Origin: Bacillus_CJ salitolerans
GTDB lineage: Bacteria; Bacillota; Bacilli; Bacillales; SA4
Reading direction: 5' to 3'
Assembly (NCBI RefSeq): GCF_042680805.1
Contig: NZ_JBHUEM010000002.1
Coordinates: 1-24,074, forward strand
Length of the DNA stretch: 24,074 nt
Made by a program: the position numbers and the translations under genes
Part shown: in pieces, positions 22,546 to 24,074 of the stretch
Numbering within the stretch: position 1 is the stretch's first letter
Layout of the letters: each line of letters opens with the position of its first letter
The notes under the pieces: generated by a model
The model's database searches: none
What the model saw: only the letters and a program-made list of their open reading frames with translations
What the model was told of the DNA's origin: nothing

Positions 22546-23637
22546 ATGAAAATTGGTGGACGTATATTAAAAACAGGAATCGCTATTGCACTATCATTAT
22601 ATATTGCGCACCTATTAAAATTACCATCACCTTCATTTGCAGGGATTGCGGCTGCGTTTGCCATACAGCCCTCTATTTATAGGTCGTATCAGTCGGTGAT
22701 TGAACAGTTTCAGGCAAATCTCATCGGTGCCTTTTTTGCTATTGTATTTACTCTCTTATTTACGAACAATCCGATCATCATCGGATTTACGGTTATGCTC
22801 GTGATTGGTATTGCCCTCAAATTGAAGCTTGAAACCACGATACCGTTAGCTCTTGTGACGGTTATTGCGATAATGGAATCGCCGACTGAACAATTCGTGG
22901 AATTTTCCTTCATTCGATTTGGAACAATCATACTCGGAGTCATGTCAGCTTTTTTAGTCAATTTAGTTTTTTTCCCGCCAAGGTATGAAACAAAGCTCTA
23001 CCACCAGATTGTAGACACAACAGAGGAAATTATAAAGTGGATCCGTATCAATACTAGGCATGCGTCAGGGCATATTGAATTAAAGGAAGAGATCGATGGC
23101 ATGAAGGACAGAGTAGCAAAGCTCGATTCTCTCTTTACCTTCTACAAGGAAGAACGAAACTATTTTGAAAAGAAAAAGCGAAAGTTTGCAAAATCAAGAA
23201 AGACGGTCCTGTTCCGGCAAATGCTACTCACAACATCTCAAGCGTTGGAAACTCTGAAACGACTACATCGTTTAGAAAATGAAATGCATCATATGCCAGG
23301 CGAATTCCAAGAGCTCATCAAGCTTGAATTAGATTCCCTTTCATCAGGTCATGAGCAATTACTTTTACAGTTTGTCGGAAAGATAAAATCCCAAATCCCG
23401 ATAATGGAAGAAAAAGAAGCGCTGGCAGATTCGATCATTCTAGAGGATTATATAGCCTTGTATGAAGCACAATTAGACCAATCAGAAGTCAAACATAGCA
23501 TGGTCCAATTATTCCCTCTAATCTCTATGATTATGGAGTATAAACATCAGCTCACTCATTTAGAAAAGCTATTAGATAGCTTCCAAACGTATCATACTGA
23601 GGACAATGAAGTGGAAGTCGATAAAAAGAAGGATTAA
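22546..23637 (+). CDS. ygaE: YgaE-like aromatic acid exporter family membrane protein
   Basis: This 363-residue protein belongs to the UPF0421/ArAE_1 family. The N-terminal half (about 1-145) has four to five membrane helices (KTGIAIALSLYIAHLL, SFAGIAAAFAIQPSIYRSYQ, QANLIGAFFAIVFTLLF, ...). The family hallmark FFPPRYE closes it. The C-terminal half is a long helical cytoplasmic domain rich in Lys/Glu. B. subtilis YgaE sits next to gsaB, so the position agrees. The transport role is inferred from the family name and is unproven. ATG 22546 is the only usable start; its Shine-Dalgarno (AGGAAGGA, 22524-22531) is 14 bases away, longer than usual. Confidence 0.88.
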   Translation: MKIGGRILKTGIAIALSLYIAHLLKLPSPSFAGIAAAFAIQPSIYRSYQSVIEQFQANLIGAFFAIVFTLLFTNNPIIIGFTVMLVIGIALKLKLETTIPLALVTVIAIMESPTEQFVEFSFIRFGTIILGVMSAFLVNLVFFPPRYETKLYHQIVDTTEEIIKWIRINTRHASGHIELKEEIDGMKDRVAKLDSLFTFYKEERNYFEKKKRKFAKSRKTVLFRQMLLTTSQALETLKRLHRLENEMHHMPGEFQELIKLELDSLSSGHEQLLLQFVGKIKSQIPIMEEKEALADSIILEDYIALYEAQLDQSEVKHSMVQLFPLISMIMEYKHQLTHLEKLLDSFQTYHTEDNEVEVDKKKD

Positions 23638-23645
23638 TAGCTGTG

Positions 23646-23676
23646 AAGGTGTCTAGTTGATTAGACACCTTTATTG
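23646..23676 (+). terminator. ygaE terminator
   Basis: AAGGTGTCTA (23646-23655) pairs with TAGACACCTT (23662-23671), a 10-bp stem. The following tail TTATT is only moderately T-rich. Confidence 0.75.
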
Positions 23677-23750
23677 ATGATTACACTTGTGTTGCTTGGT
23701 TGGCTGGCTAACATCAACTGAGTTGATGATCTTACTTCGCTTAGGGATCC

Positions 23751-23861
23751 AAGAAAGTTGATGGTCTCTTACTTGGCTTGGGGATCCAAGAAAGTTGATG
23801 GTCTCTTACTTGGCTTGGGGATCCAAGAAAGTTGATGGTCTCTTACTTGGCTTGGGGATCC
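23751..23861. repeat. three perfect 37-bp tandem repeats
   Basis: The unit begins AAGAAAGTTGATGGTC and ends TTGGGGATCC. It occurs three times head to tail without a mismatch (23751-23787, 23788-23824, 23825-23861). A degenerate copy precedes it (about 23718-23750, ending TTAGGGATCC). There are no spacers, so it is not a CRISPR array. Because 37 is not a multiple of 3, the copies fall in different reading frames. Confidence 0.95.
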
Positions 23862-23960
23862 AGAAAGTTGATAATAAATTACTTAGAGTTGCTGATAAAT
23901 ACTTTGGAGTTGCTGATAAAGTGCAAAATGTTGATGATAAAATCCCAAAGTTGATGATAA
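23862..23960. repeat. diverged GTTGATGAT repeats, about 20-21 bp period
   Basis: After the 37-bp array the heptamer theme continues as GTTGATAAT (23868), GTTGCTGAT (23888, 23909), GTTGATGAT (23930, 23950), spaced 20-21 bp. These are related to the AAAGTTGATGGT start of the 37-bp unit. One frame across it reads KVDNKLLRVADKYFGVADKV and onward, i.e. VADK/VDDK repeats, but with no ribosome binding site. Confidence 0.75.
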
Positions 23961-24059
23961 ATGGAAAGAGTCTTTTAAGCCCCCTTATTCATTTGGACAC
24001 GAACTAGGTTATAAAAGTACACTAAAAGTGTCGATTCTGGTGAATAGGAGGTGGTTAGA

Positions 24060-24074
24060 GTGAAGAAGAAGATC
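24060..24074 (+). CDS. start of a gene cut by the window edge
   Basis: A full Shine-Dalgarno AGGAGGTGG (24046-24054) is followed, 8 bases after AGGAGG, by GTG AAG AAG AAG ATC (MKKKI...). Only five codons are visible, so the product cannot be named. In B. subtilis the gene next to ygaE is ygaD, an ABC transporter, but this is position only. Confidence 0.65.

Noticed and set aside
23751..23861. CRISPR array
   Set aside because: Copies are head-to-tail without spacers, the unit is not palindromic, and no cas gene is near.
23795..24007. 70-residue protein across the repeats
   Set aside because: No ribosome binding site, and the 37-bp copies shift frame each time; the frame is a by-product of the repeats.

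Overview
The window comes from a low-GC Gram-positive bacterium of the Bacillaceae. The evidence is the AT-rich sequence, strong AGGAGG-type ribosome binding sites, several TTG/GTG starts, U-tailed intrinsic terminators, and a recognisable Bacillus gene neighbourhood. Read from the left it keeps the order 16S rRNA - ygxA - ygzB - perR - bcp(ygaF) - gsaB - ygaE that I know from the Bacillus subtilis rrnD/gsaB region, with accessory blocks inserted between these markers. The species cannot be fixed from the sequence alone.

Left part (1-3935). The first 27 bases are the 5' end of a 16S rRNA gene on the minus strand. It is preceded by a leader with a boxA and several hairpins, and by two tandem promoters. 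ygxA lies directly upstream of promoter P1 with no terminator between them. ygzB runs the other way and shares a bidirectional terminator with perR, which has a PerR box in its own promoter. Upstream of perR is a two-gene operon for a D-2-hydroxyacid dehydrogenase and a PduO-type cobalamin adenosyltransferase. A minus-strand hairpin terminator of unknown purpose lies upstream of that operon.

Middle part (4285-13282). A MarR regulator and a 14-TM MFS efflux pump form an operon like mdtR-mdtP, with a repeated ACTAT motif in the promoter. Next come a CBO0543-type membrane protein with a TTG start, a gene-free stretch, the peroxiredoxin Bcp, a small potassium-channel-like protein, and a 52-residue membrane microprotein. 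A three-gene ABC exporter (COG4586/COG4587/COG3694 type) and the heme-pathway aminomutase gsaB are divergently arranged.

Right part (13396-24074). A full-length glutamate synthase large chain stands alone, without a small-subunit gene beside it. Its Shine-Dalgarno is unusually far from the start codon, with a small hairpin between them. Then comes a patchwork of tiny and broken genes (18.1-19.4 kb): a 35-residue CxxC membrane microprotein, a 75-residue protein with an acidic tail, two small ORFs resembling the end of a phage tail operon, and a frameshifted gene. This block looks like the residue of mobile or phage DNA. A SAM methyltransferase, a dCache chemoreceptor with two candidate Spo0A boxes, and ygaE follow. 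The last intergenic region holds three perfect 37-bp tandem repeats and related GTTGATGAT repeats, ahead of a new gene that starts at 24060.

I found no defence island, CRISPR array or biosynthetic cluster. The items most worth a second look are the 37-bp repeat array, the structured ribosome-binding region of the solitary glutamate synthase, the Spo0A-box candidates, and the orphan terminator upstream of the dehydrogenase operon.
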